DNA from: an uncultured Oscillospiraceae bacterium
GTDB lineage: Bacteria; Bacillota; Clostridia; Oscillospirales; Oscillospiraceae
Reading direction: 5' to 3'
Assembly (NCBI GenBank): GCA_947624895.1
Contig: CANQMK010000005.1
Location: 1 to 53,153, forward strand
DNA length: 53,153 bases
Of the stretch, positions 21,856-29,164 are shown piece by piece; position 1 is the first letter of the stretch; every line of letters starts with the position of its first letter. The notes beneath the pieces are model-generated. The model was given only the letters and a program-made list of their open reading frames with translations. It had not been told where the DNA came from and ran no database searches. A program made the position numbers and the translations under genes.

Positions 21856-23025
21856 TTACTGGACAGCGGCCCTGAGGGCGTCGACCATGTCGGTCTGCTC
21901 CCAGGTTCGGGTCTCGCCGGTCACGTTGCCGAAGTGACCGTATGCGGAAGTACCCTTGTAGACCGGCTTACGCAGGTCCAAACGGGTGATAATGCCGCCC
22001 GGAGTGAGGTCAAAGACCTGCTCAATGGCATCCTGGATGACATTATCCGGGCAGGTGCCGGTGCCGTAGGTGTCCACACGGACGCTCACAGGCTGGGCAA
22101 CGCCGATGGCGTAGGCGAGCTGTACCTGACACTTCTGGGCCAGGCCAGCGGCGACCACATTCTTGGCGATCCACCGGGCGGCGTAGGCAGCGGAGCGGTC
22201 CACCTTCGTGGGGTCCTTACCAGAGAAGGCGCCTCCACCGTGGGCGGCGTACCCGCCGTAGGTGTCCACAATGATCTTGCGCCCGGTGAGGCCGGAGTCG
22301 GCGGCGGGGCCACCCTTGACGAACCGACCGGTGGGGTTGATGAACAGATTGTAACTGGTCACGTCGATGTCCGGCTGGTACTCCAGCAGTTCCATAAGGA
22401 CGGGTCTGATGACGTTGTCGATGATGGGGAGTCCCAAGGACTCCGTCGGAACATCCTCTCGGTGCTGGGTCGACACAACGACGGTGTCGACCCGTACCGG
22501 GTCGCCCCCCTCGTTGTACTCCACCGTCACCTGCGTCTTGCCGTCAGGGAGAATGCCTTTGATAATCTCTTCCTTCCGGCACTTGGTCAGCCTGTACGCC
22601 ATCTTATTCGCCAGGGTGATCGGGAGAGGCATCATATCCGGCGTCTCCTTACAGGCGTAGCCGAACATCATCCCCTGGTCTCCGGCGCCCCCGACCTTGT
22701 CGTTGGTCCCCATAGCGATGTCCGGGCTCTGCTCGTCGATGGCGACCATGACGGCGCAGGTGTTCCCGTCGAACCCCGCCTCCGGGCTGTCGTAGCCGAT
22801 GTCCTTCAGGGTCTTCCGGGCGATCCCCGCAAAGTCGATGAAGTGGTCGGTGGTGATCTCGCCCATGACCAGGACCATGCCGGTGGTGCAACAGGTCTCG
22901 CAGGCCACCCGGCCGTTGGGATCGTGCTTCATGACCTCGTCCAGGACGGCGTCCGAGATGCGGTCACACACCTTGTCGGGATGACCCTCCGTCACCGACT
23001 CGGACGTGAACAAAATCTTGCCCAT
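21856..23025 (-). CDS. metK: S-adenosylmethionine synthetase
   Basis: A full-length 389-residue MetK; ATG 23025 follows GGAGGTTG. It makes SAM from ATP and methionine. Diagnostic segments are intact: [13 protein letters not shown] (residues 6-18) for ATP/methionine binding, GAGDQG (113-118), and [19 protein letters not shown] for the phosphate-binding loop. It lies inside the phage early-middle region between a zinc-ribbon orphan gene and the DUF488-like gene, in the same direction as the phage genes, so it is a phage-borne gene rather than host DNA. With the methylase, radical-SAM-like and nucleosidase genes it suggests phage control of SAM supply. All catalytic regions look functional. Confidence 0.97.
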   Translation of the reverse strand: MGKILFTSESVTEGHPDKVCDRISDAVLDEVMKHDPNGRVACETCCTTGMVLVMGEITTDHFIDFAGIARKTLKDIGYDSPEAGFDGNTCAVMVAIDEQSPDIAMGTNDKVGGAGDQGMMFGYACKETPDMMPLPITLANKMAYRLTKCRKEEIIKGILPDGKTQVTVEYNEGGDPVRVDTVVVSTQHREDVPTESLGLPIIDNVIRPVLMELLEYQPDIDVTSYNLFINPTGRFVKGGPAADSGLTGRKIIVDTYGGYAAHGGGAFSGKDPTKVDRSAAYAARWIAKNVVAAGLAQKCQVQLAYAIGVAQPVSVRVDTYGTGTCPDNVIQDAIEQVFDLTPGGIITRLDLRKPVYKGTSAYGHFGNVTGETRTWEQTDMVDALRAAVQ

Positions 23026-23057
23026 TTCTGCAACCTCCAATTTCTACTCGTGTTTTC

Positions 23058-23091
23058 ATCTGGATTACCTGTCCCCTCGGTCTGTCCAGAT
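23058..23091 (-). promoter_or_regulatory. structured leader of metK
   Basis: ATCTGGA and TCCAGAT form a 7-bp stem in the metK leader, with an inner ACC/GGT pairing around GAGGGGACA. It lies 33 nt before the metK ATG. It does not match a SAM riboswitch that I can recognise, but leader structure before a SAM synthetase gene is a plausible regulatory element. Confidence 0.35.
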
Positions 23092-23106
23092 TTTCTATGC
23101 TACAAG

Positions 23107-23133
23107 ATAATACAGGTAAATGCTGACTTTCAA
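23107..23133 (-). promoter_or_regulatory. candidate metK promoter
   Basis: TTGAAA and TATTAT on the - strand, 15 bp apart (short of the optimal 17), about 80 bp before the metK ATG in a 200-bp gene-free interval. Weak but the best candidate there. Confidence 0.35.
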
Positions 23134-23225
23134 TGAACTTCGCTACCCATCACTTCCTGTAACTGCCGAAAGCTACCTTTTTCTGCCCTTTTGTTCCGGT
23201 CAGGAAGTGGCTCAGTGCCGCTTCT

Positions 23226-23810
23226 TCATACCGTGTCACCTCCGATCTCCTCCGCCGCCGTGCCCATATCCTCCGTGTAGGCGAACTCCCCGCAGGCGGC
23301 GCACTCCCAACCGTCATCTCTGCGGATCCATCCGGTGTTCCCGCATCTGGGACAGGTCAGGTGGAGCCTGTGCGTCCCGGTGGCCGGCGTCTCGTTCCGC
23401 TCCAGGAAGTAGTTGCACCAGACCTCCATCGTGGGGCTGTGGTAGGCCGGGTTCCTCATCACGTCGGCCAGCGTCAGGACGATGTGGGGGATCTGGCACC
23501 CCAGGTCTTCCCGGCTCATGGCAACCTTCAGGCACCTTTCGAGCTTGCGCCGAAGGCCGGTGTCGCTCATCTGGGGTTCCTTGCCTTCGCACTCCCTCCA
23601 CTCGTCGAAGCAGGGCCATATCTCAGAGCCGAAGCCCACATCGTGCTCCCACATATCGAAGATGGAGCCGATGGGCTCCCCAGGCTCGCAGTCCTCCTGG
23701 ATCTCGCCCAGCTCTTTCACCAGGTCGGCCAAGGTGTAGCCGTGGGCCAGCATCCACTCCAACTTGAACCTCTCGTACTTCTTCTGGATTTCATCCGGCA
23801 ATTTGTTCAT
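23226..23810 (-). CDS. orphan protein with C-terminal zinc ribbon
   Basis: A 194-residue protein; ATG 23810 is preferred over longer starts. The N-terminal part is helical and Trp-rich (FKLEWMLAHGYTLADLVKEL). The C-terminus is a clear zinc ribbon, CPRCGNTGWIRR then WECAACGEF. Not recognised as a known family. It ends the block of small orphan genes, and its ribosome site overlaps the end of the gene before it. Confidence 0.75.
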   Translation of the reverse strand: MNKLPDEIQKKYERFKLEWMLAHGYTLADLVKELGEIQEDCEPGEPIGSIFDMWEHDVGFGSEIWPCFDEWRECEGKEPQMSDTGLRRKLERCLKVAMSREDLGCQIPHIVLTLADVMRNPAYHSPTMEVWCNYFLERNETPATGTHRLHLTCPRCGNTGWIRRDDGWECAACGEFAYTEDMGTAAEEIGGDTV

Positions 23811-24060
23811 CTTGTCCGCTCCTCTCCTCAAACTCGTACCACCGTTTCCAGACCCCCTGGGCGGCTCCGGGCTCGAACTCCACCAGGTACTCGCTCATGT
23901 TCGGGTTGACGTACCGCTCATAGATGGCGGCAAAGCCTCTCTTTGTCACCACCACGAAGTTGTCAAGCAGCGTTCCCTCTACGCAGACTCCGGCGTATTT
24001 CGCCCGGTTCTGGTGCATCCACTTCTCCAGGTTGGCGGGGCTGATCTTGAACACGGTCAT
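23791..24060 (-). CDS. small orphan phage protein (89 aa)
   Basis: Begins MTVFKISPANLEKWMHQ; mixed alpha/beta with an acidic, Trp-containing tail (GVWKRWYEFEERSGQ). It overlaps the start region of the zinc-ribbon gene by 20 nt. No family recognised. Confidence 0.65.
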   Translation of the reverse strand: MTVFKISPANLEKWMHQNRAKYAGVCVEGTLLDNFVVVTKRGFAAIYERYVNPNMSEYLVEFEPGAAQGVWKRWYEFEERSGQDEQIAG

Positions 24061-24063
24061 CTT

Positions 24064-24345
24064 CTATACCACCTCTCTTCCGACGAAGATGCCGGAGTAG
24101 ACCACGCCGGCGATCAGGTAGTGGAAATACCTCAGTTCCTGGCGGACATCCTTTTCCTTGTAGGCCGTCGGGGACAGCACCAGTGGGTGATTGCCCACCA
24201 TGACGACCAACTCTCCCGTCGGGACAATGGCCTTCATCCAGTCCTCCGGCTCCGAGGTCTTCTCAGACCGGCCATCCATCATGTTCACCGCCCTCGACCG
24301 GTCTTCCAGCAGGTCAAAGAGCGAGAGCTGCCTGCACTCCTCCAT
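24064..24345 (-). CDS. small orphan phage protein (93 aa)
   Basis: ATG 24345 follows GGAGGGG. The N-terminal QLSLFDLLED segment resembles a QLSLF clamp-binding type motif (QxSLF), a short peptide that often binds the beta sliding clamp. The C-terminal half is hydrophobic (HYLIAGVVYSGIFVG). Clamp binding is inference from the motif only. Confidence 0.65.
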   Translation of the reverse strand: MEECRQLSLFDLLEDRSRAVNMMDGRSEKTSEPEDWMKAIVPTGELVVMVGNHPLVLSPTAYKEKDVRQELRYFHYLIAGVVYSGIFVGREVV

Positions 24346-24347
24346 CT

Positions 24348-24650
24348 CTACCGCCCCTCCCGGAAATACTCCTCGATGCCGCTGTGTACCACTCTGGTCT
24401 GGTGGTCTTCCTTCCTCACGTCGTCCCAGACACGGGTGATGATAGCCGGCTCATCCTGGTCACACTCAGTTGCGGTGAACTCCACCATAGTCAGCGGGGC
24501 GTCGCAGTCGCACCCGTCCCGCCGGAGGTCGATGTAGACGCCGGGGTACTCCGTGTCATGACTCCGATAGATGACCAGGCTCCCCATCGGGGTTTCGACG
24601 ATCATCTCATCAAGCTCAGGCGTCACGCCCTCGAATGGCTCCCTGCTCAT
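24348..24650 (-). CDS. small orphan phage protein (100 aa)
   Basis: ATG 24650 follows GGAGGCGG; a frame extending to 24713 consists of Arg/Ser-rich shadow sequence. Beta-rich with ETPMGSLVIYRSHDTEYPG and VYIDLRRDGCDCDAPLTMVE. No family recognised. One base separates it from the stop of the gene before it. Confidence 0.65.
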   Translation of the reverse strand: MSREPFEGVTPELDEMIVETPMGSLVIYRSHDTEYPGVYIDLRRDGCDCDAPLTMVEFTATECDQDEPAIITRVWDDVRKEDHQTRVVHSGIEEYFREGR

Positions 24651-24651
24651 A

Positions 24652-24849
24652 TCACTCCGCCTCCTCGTACTCGCCGTCCAACGGATCCTCGTCGATGCAG
24701 ACCGCCTGCCCATCCTTGCTGACGTGCAGGTAGAGCCGTTCGCTCCCGCAGCAGGCCACCAACGCCTCTTTGGGGAGTTTCTCCAGCTCGCAGATCAACT
24801 CCTCGACCGTGATGCTACTGAGGTCAACCCTCTTTCCTCTGTCGTACAT
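24652..24849 (-). CDS. small orphan phage protein (65 aa)
   Basis: ATG 24849 follows AAGGAGG. Acidic C-terminus (EDPLDGEYEEAE) after a compact alpha/beta core (LSSITVEELICELEKLPKEA). Function unknown. Confidence 0.6.
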   Translation of the reverse strand: MYDRGKRVDLSSITVEELICELEKLPKEALVACCGSERLYLHVSKDGQAVCIDEDPLDGEYEEAE

Positions 24850-24862
24850 AGCTACTACCTCC

Positions 24863-25033
24863 TTACTTGATTTCCCGGTCGTCCATCAGGATTTCTGCCA
24901 TCTCGACCGACTGGACTCGGTCATGGGAGAGCTTCTTCCACAGCTTCTCCCACGCTTCAGCAACGGTCTTCGCCTTCACGGTGAAACCGTCGATGTTACC
25001 GCTGAAGTACCGCACGATCACAGAGAACTTCAT
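24863..25033 (-). CDS. small orphan phage protein (56 aa)
   Basis: Starts MKFSVIVRYFSGNIDGFTVK at ATG 25033, overlapping the stop of the upstream gene by ATGA. A strand-strand-helix pattern with WEKLWKKLSHD. No family recognised. Confidence 0.6.
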   Translation of the reverse strand: MKFSVIVRYFSGNIDGFTVKAKTVAEAWEKLWKKLSHDRVQSVEMAEILMDDREIK

Positions 25034-25356
25034 GCCTTCTGCCCCTTTCTGGCGGCTCTGGCCGCCCTGATCTGCTTCCCGATGTCCTGGATGGCAGACG
25101 CCATCTCTTCCTGGGTCTTGTAGGTGGTCCGCTCTTCCGGCCCGGTTCTGGCGATGTCCTGGCTGGCGATATAGAGCTCGTCCTTCACGCCGTAGCCTCC
25201 ACTTATGCCGATCCAGAAAATCTTTCCGAGGATGTTGCTCTGGCACACAATGAACATCTTGTGGAACCGATTGGTGCCGCCGGCCTGGTAGAACTCGTCA
25301 AAACCAGCCTCATGCAGGGCCTTCCTGATCTTCAGGTACTTGCCGCCGTAGTCCAT
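25030..25356 (-). CDS. small orphan phage protein (108 aa)
   Basis: ATG 25356 follows GGAGGAG. Contains GGKYLKIRKALHEAGFDEFYQ and a basic C-terminal helix (QIRAARAARKGQKA). The basic tail could bind nucleic acid. Function unknown. Confidence 0.65.
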   Translation of the reverse strand: MDYGGKYLKIRKALHEAGFDEFYQAGGTNRFHKMFIVCQSNILGKIFWIGISGGYGVKDELYIASQDIARTGPEERTTYKTQEEMASAIQDIGKQIRAARAARKGQKA

Positions 25357-25359
25357 CTG

Positions 25360-25566
25360 TCACTCCTCCTCTCTGAAGTGGGCAACGGTGAATTGCTGCT
25401 CTTCGAGCGTTTTGTCCTCGTAGACCTCGCTCTCGTACTTTTTGAGGGCCTCGCAGTCCTCATAGTCCTCATCCACGTCGATAATCTCAACGTCCACGGC
25501 ACCGTCAGCCAAAACGCCGGTGACGATGCCATCGTTGATGATGACCTTCACACGAGCCTTACCCAT
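25360..25566 (-). CDS. small acidic orphan phage protein (68 aa)
   Basis: ATG 25566 follows AAGGAGGGG. Very acidic (VDVEIIDVDEDYEDCEALKK), with a beta N-terminus. Small acidic DNA-mimic-like proteins are common among anti-defence genes, but there is no direct evidence here. Confidence 0.65.
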   Translation of the reverse strand: MGKARVKVIINDGIVTGVLADGAVDVEIIDVDEDYEDCEALKKYESEVYEDKTLEEQQFTVAHFREEE

Positions 25567-26140
25567 CCTGCTCCCCTCCTTCGTCCTTGTTGGTGGTGGC
25601 TGGATATGCCCTGAACAGCCCCAGGATCTCCTCTACGCTGTCGGGGAGCGGGGCGGTGATATTGTTGAGACCGTTCATGTGGCCCACCGTACCGGGGGCG
25701 TAGCGGTCACTTACGGCCCCCGTCTCATACCTGAGGACCAAGCCATCGTCGTTGAAGTCGGCTTCCAGAGTCAGCTCCAGCCGTTCCTTCATGCGCCACT
25801 CCGGGTCTATCTCCCTGTCAGTCAGGATAACCGTTGCCTTACTGCCGATGCCAAACGGTCCGAGGAGGGACGCTTTCTTTCCAGCTCTACGGGACAGCTC
25901 ACCAGCCAGAGGGCGCAGCACATCGCTCACCCAGTCCCCGTAGTCCAGATCTCTCAGCTTATTGTACAGCTCCTCCGCCGTCTTCCTCTTCTTGGCCGCC
26001 CTCTTTTCGAGGCCCTCTGCCGCCATCAGGTTCACGTCGATCTTCTTCTTGAGCTCCGACCTCTCGGTCTCCGCCGCCCGACGCTTCTCCTTGTAGGAGG
26101 TCGTCAGTTGGCTCAGGCTCTCGACCTCACTCTGCTTCAT
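25559..26140 (-). CDS. orphan protein with N-terminal coiled coil (193 aa)
   Basis: Residues 1-75 are a charged coiled coil (YKEKRRAAETERSELKKKID). The rest is a mixed domain containing ASLLGPFGIGSKATVILTD and LEADFNDDGLVLRYETGAV. The start overlaps the stop of the gene before it (ATGA). Not recognised. Confidence 0.7.
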   Translation of the reverse strand: MKQSEVESLSQLTTSYKEKRRAAETERSELKKKIDVNLMAAEGLEKRAAKKRKTAEELYNKLRDLDYGDWVSDVLRPLAGELSRRAGKKASLLGPFGIGSKATVILTDREIDPEWRMKERLELTLEADFNDDGLVLRYETGAVSDRYAPGTVGHMNGLNNITAPLPDSVEEILGLFRAYPATTNKDEGGEQDG

Positions 26141-26352
26141 ACCGGCACCCCCCTATTCTTGTACTCCATCTTGGCGCAGAGGTCGTGGTAGAGGTTCAGG
26201 GCCTCACCATACTGGTCAGCCGGGAACTCCCGGTTCATCGTTCTTCCGAGGCCATAGGCGTGGACCGTGACGGTGATGCGCCGTTCCTTCTCATCTGCGT
26301 TCACATGGAGGCTGGCAGACATGGAGCCGTAGCAGCAGGCGCTCTGTATCAT
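26137..26352 (-). CDS. small orphan phage protein (71 aa)
   Basis: ATG 26352 overlaps the upstream stop (TGATG) and follows GGAGAGGGGG; a longer frame from 26475 is overlap shadow. Begins MIQSACCYGSMSASLHVN and looks like a small beta protein. Function unknown. Confidence 0.6.
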   Translation of the reverse strand: MIQSACCYGSMSASLHVNADEKERRITVTVHAYGLGRTMNREFPADQYGEALNLYHDLCAKMEYKNRGVPV

Positions 26353-26798
26353 CACTTCTCCCCCTCTCCAGACCCAGATGCCCGCATCGTGCTTCGGATA
26401 AAATCCTGACCGATTACGGCCGTCTGGTGCATACTCAAGGGCTGGGACACCGGCAAGGCCGGCGTATTCTCCCATTCCTCATACGAGCACCCGAAGGTGG
26501 ACTCGTCGCCCTCGCACCACTCGTAGTTCGGGCAGTAGGCCAGCCCGAAGTTGCAGTCCAGCTCGTAGGCGCCGTGGTCAACGACCAGGTCAAGGAGCTC
26601 TTCCCGCTTTTCCAGCTCAGCGGCGATGAGGTCGAAGTACCGCCGGAAGTCATCCTCGGTAATCAGGTCGGCGAACACGTCGTAGCCCATGATGTAGTTG
26701 CCGCTCGATGTGTTCTCGGCCCCGTACTTGACTGCCCGGTTGGCAACAGCGGTGATGGTGTCGCTCAGTTCCTCCAGGCTCGTGATGCGCTTGTTCAT
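26352..26798 (-). CDS. orphan phage protein (148 aa)
   Basis: ATG 26798 follows AAGGAGG. Acidic, Tyr/Cys-rich middle (CNFGLAYCPNYEWCEGD) and a helical N-terminus (SLEELSDTITAVANRAV). The cysteines (C..C..C..C) could bind a metal. No family recognised. Coupled to the next gene by a one-base overlap. Confidence 0.65.
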   Translation of the reverse strand: MNKRITSLEELSDTITAVANRAVKYGAENTSSGNYIMGYDVFADLITEDDFRRYFDLIAAELEKREELLDLVVDHGAYELDCNFGLAYCPNYEWCEGDESTFGCSYEEWENTPALPVSQPLSMHQTAVIGQDFIRSTMRASGSGEGEK

Positions 26799-26815
26799 CG
26801 TTCCTAACCTCCTTT

Positions 26816-27022
26816 TTACAGGACGAAAGCTCTCAGGCTCTCGTCGGTGTTGCAGTCGCTATCCAGCCAGGCATCGAACCCTTCCGGGTTCTTTTCCTCG
26901 ATGGCATCCATCAGCCAGCCCCGGACGGTGGCAATCATGGCATCCTTCACGTTGGTCGTCGCCTCGAACAGATCCAGCAGCTTTTCCAAGCTCATCGACT
27001 TCAGGCTCTCTTTTGTCATCAT
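26816..27022 (-). CDS. small helical orphan protein, first gene of the orphan block
   Basis: A 68-residue helical protein (SLKSMSLEKLLDLFEATTNV, MIATVRGWLMDAIEEK). ATG 27022 follows GGAGG. It is the first gene behind a strong promoter with a phage-repressor operator, and so opens the regulated block running down toward metK. Function unknown. Confidence 0.65.
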   Translation of the reverse strand: MMTKESLKSMSLEKLLDLFEATTNVKDAMIATVRGWLMDAIEEKNPEGFDAWLDSDCNTDESLRAFVL

Positions 27023-27035
27023 GGCTGATACCTCC

Positions 27036-27054
27036 GATTATCCGACTGGTTATC
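27036..27054. promoter_or_regulatory. phage repressor operator (distal site)
   Basis: TTATCCGACTGGTTA (27038-27052) lies immediately downstream of the start point of the promoter at 27065-27092. It matches the operators of the immunity region (39138-39152 read in reverse, and 39456-39470) at 13 of 15 positions each, 12 kb away. A bound repressor would block this promoter in the lysogen. Confidence 0.7.
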
Positions 27055-27064
27055 TTGTAAGTAT

Positions 27065-27092
27065 ATTGTAACACATTACCTACCTATGTCAA
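27065..27092 (-). promoter_or_regulatory. strong repressor-controlled promoter of the orphan block
   Basis: TTGACA and TACAAT on the - strand with a 16-bp spacer, followed by the operator at 27036-27054 and the first orphan gene. It lies between a perfect terminator and that gene, so it restarts transcription. Confidence 0.85.
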
Positions 27093-27154
27093 TATGTTTT
27101 CGTATAATTTTCTCAAGATTATTGATTTATTTCTTTCTTCCCGTATCGAGCAAT

Positions 27155-27182
27155 AAAAAAGGAGCGGGTGAGGACCCGCTCC
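27155..27182 (-). terminator. strong intrinsic terminator of the early operon
   Basis: GGAGCGGGT and ACCCGCTCC form a perfect 9-bp stem with a CCTC loop followed by TTTTTT on the - strand, just after the 80-residue orphan gene. Confidence 0.92.
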
Positions 27183-27195
27183 TTTCTCTCGGTGT

Positions 27196-27438
27196 TTACT
27201 TCAGCATGGCCACGACTTCTGCGGGGAACTCCTGCATTGCGTCCGGTCGGTAGAGCACACAGTTTCTCGCCATCTTCCTGACCTCATCCGGCCCACACTT
27301 CTGGATGGCCTGTTTTGCCGTCATCACCTCGGACGCCCCAGGATTTGCCGCCAGGACAGCCGCCTTGCTGCTATACCGGCCAAACGCCCAGTGGCTTCGA
27401 TCCGCCCCATACTGGACTTTGAAAAAGTAGCTTTTCAC
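27196..27438 (-). CDS. small orphan protein ending the early operon (80 aa)
   Basis: GTG start behind AAAGGAGAG at a rather long distance. Sequence includes VQYGADRSHWAFGRYSSKAA and TAKQAIQKCGPDEVRKMARN. It is the last gene before the strong terminator at 27155-27182. Function unknown. Confidence 0.65.
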   Translation of the reverse strand: MKSYFFKVQYGADRSHWAFGRYSSKAAVLAANPGASEVMTAKQAIQKCGPDEVRKMARNCVLYRPDAMQEFPAEVVAMLK

Positions 27439-27512
27439 CGTTCGGCTTCTCTCCTTTCCCAGGGCACCCGCCTACGTCCTCTGGAGCGTCCCTGAATGAT
27501 GTGAGGGTTGAT

Positions 27513-28016
27513 TTATCCAACTGTACCCGACCTATCCGTGTCATTTTCCTCGATGTACTTCGCCATGCTGTAAAGGGCCTGGCCGTGGAGCTTATAGACC
27601 CTCCGCAGGTAGCCGTCCTCTTTTTCGAGCAGGTCCGGCTTGTCTCCGAACATGAGGTCGACCACATCGTTCCAGCTCGCACAGTCGAAGTACCTGATCC
27701 TGATGACCGCCCGTTCATCTGAGCGCCGAAGGTGCTTTATCACTCCCTCCAGGAACTCTCGCTCACTCCGTTGCCGCTCGATGGCTTCCTGGATCTCCTT
27801 CTCCAGCTCATCTTTTTGCTGGACAAGGTCGGAGATGCGGTCATGCACCGGACTCGGCGCTCTCGGCATATCGGTGATGGCCTGGGCCCCGACGCCGTAC
27901 ATCTTCGATTTCAGCCGCTCCAGCCGCTCGCTCTGGGTGTCGATCTCCTTGGCGATCTCCCTATATTCGTACAGCCGGGTCTTCACGGCTTCCACGTCAT
28001 AATGCTTCTCGTCCAT
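27513..28016 (-). CDS. DUF1492 / sigma-70 region 4-like late regulator
   Basis: A 167-residue protein: residues 1-90 are coiled coil (SERLERLKSKM, LVQQKDELEKEIQEAIERQR), and residues about 90-160 resemble a sigma region 4 helix-turn-helix (RAVIRIRYFDCASWNDVVDL, then GYLRRVYKLHGQALYSMAKY). DUF1492/ArpU-like proteins of Firmicutes phages are thought to activate late transcription. Its place at the end of the early operon, next to the terminator, fits a regulator of the next stage. Confidence 0.8.
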   Translation of the reverse strand: MDEKHYDVEAVKTRLYEYREIAKEIDTQSERLERLKSKMYGVGAQAITDMPRAPSPVHDRISDLVQQKDELEKEIQEAIERQRSEREFLEGVIKHLRRSDERAVIRIRYFDCASWNDVVDLMFGDKPDLLEKEDGYLRRVYKLHGQALYSMAKYIEENDTDRSGTVG

Positions 28017-28054
28017 AGCTCAGAACCTCACCTCGCTTCCCTACTGCCGATTTC

Positions 28055-28390
28055 CTACTTCGGTTCTTTGAGCCAGTCGTACCGCTTCTTAAACGGGGCA
28101 AATCCTTCTTCTCCCAGGATGGACCTCAGGGCCTCATCCATTTTGATCTGGTGGTAGTCTTGTTCGTCGCCCTTCTCCAGGGCACCGTGGTACTTGTCGA
28201 ACTTCTTTCCCCAGGCTTCGATAACCCTCTTGATCCGCTCTCTGCCGAACACATCCTTCCCCATGACCTCTGGGTCATTGAGGGTCAGAATCAGCGTATC
28301 AGTCATGAACTGGATGTATGTGTCCTTTTCCGCCTGGCGGTAGGCATCCACTGTGGCCCTCTGCTTTTGCAGGTAGGCGTTCTTCTTCAT
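28055..28390 (-). CDS. conserved-looking phage protein (111 aa)
   Basis: ATG 28390 follows TGGGGTTGA (a GTG three bases earlier is possible). Helical, with KKNAYLQKQRATVDAYRQAE and DEALRSILGEEGFAPFKKRYD. Similar proteins occur near replication genes of Clostridia phages as far as I recall; function unknown. Confidence 0.65.
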   Translation of the reverse strand: MKKNAYLQKQRATVDAYRQAEKDTYIQFMTDTLILTLNDPEVMGKDVFGRERIKRVIEAWGKKFDKYHGALEKGDEQDYHQIKMDEALRSILGEEGFAPFKKRYDWLKEPK

Positions 28391-28393
28391 CAC

Positions 28394-29164
28394 TCAACCC
28401 CAGGGGAACTCTGTTATGAGCTCCTCGCCCCATACGGGGATCAAACTGTCCTTCATGAACACAGGCTTGCCAGCGGCGTGGTAGGCATCCACGATGGCCT
28501 GTACCCACTCCCGCTTCGGCACCACCTTGTTCTTGTGGTTCCCTGTCTCCGCCCCAATGATAGCCCAGTCTGTCACTTCGGCGATACCGCCGGGCTCAGG
28601 CGCCGTGAACGGTGCCAGCAGCGGCTCAACGCTGACGAAGGTGTTGTGCTCCTCAGAGAAGAACGCCGGCGTATCAGGGGCAGTCGTTGTGGTTCCGTAC
28701 CAGAACTCATCGCCCTTCGGCAGCTTCCCTGCCTTCCCCAGCTCCAGATACCGGCCGGGGTTCTTCGTCAGAAACAGGTATCGGTGGCCGGCGGCGGCCT
28801 TACAGGCTTCAAACACCTTCTCGATCCACTCGTCCGGCACCCACTCTCCAAAGAGGTCGGCCATCGAGCACACGAAGATGGTCTTCCCGAACCCCTTGGT
28901 CTTCGGGTCATCCAGCCGGTACTCATGGAAGGTCGGCGCAAAGCCGAACGGGTACGAGGCGTTCCTCACAATACCGCCCCTGCTGGTGACCTGGAGCCTC
29001 TCCCTCAGGTAGACGGTCCTATCGGGCGATTTACCGTCAGGCGAGAGGTCACAACCCTTAAACCTGGTCGCAGTCCCTCTCGCATAGCAGTACGGGCAGT
29101 CGTGCAGGCAGCCCGTCACAGGGTTGAAGGTGCTGTCGCACCATTCTATCTTGCTCTTAATCAT
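28394..29164 (-). CDS. Gp37/Gp68-family radical-SAM-like protein (DUF5131)
   Basis: A 256-residue protein; ATG 29164 follows GGAGGGG and overlaps the stop of the HNH gene (ATGA). Near the N-terminus IEWCDSTFNPVTGC leads to CLHDCPYCYAR, a CX3CX2C iron-sulfur motif of radical-SAM type. VSVEPLLAP and AIIGAETGNHK, late in the protein, are hallmarks of the phage Gp37/Gp68 (DUF5131) family. The reaction is unknown. If it uses SAM radically it yields 5'-deoxyadenosine, a substrate of the nucleosidase encoded at 19428-20099. Confidence 0.88.
   Translation of the reverse strand: MIKSKIEWCDSTFNPVTGCLHDCPYCYARGTATRFKGCDLSPDGKSPDRTVYLRERLQVTSRGGIVRNASYPFGFAPTFHEYRLDDPKTKGFGKTIFVCSMADLFGEWVPDEWIEKVFEACKAAAGHRYLFLTKNPGRYLELGKAGKLPKGDEFWYGTTTTAPDTPAFFSEEHNTFVSVEPLLAPFTAPEPGGIAEVTDWAIIGAETGNHKNKVVPKREWVQAIVDAYHAAGKPVFMKDSLIPVWGEELITEFPWG

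Noticed and set aside
23026..23110. SAM-I or SMK-type riboswitch before metK
   Set aside because: The conserved cores and kink-turn elements of known SAM riboswitches are not visible; only a simple stem-loop can be drawn.
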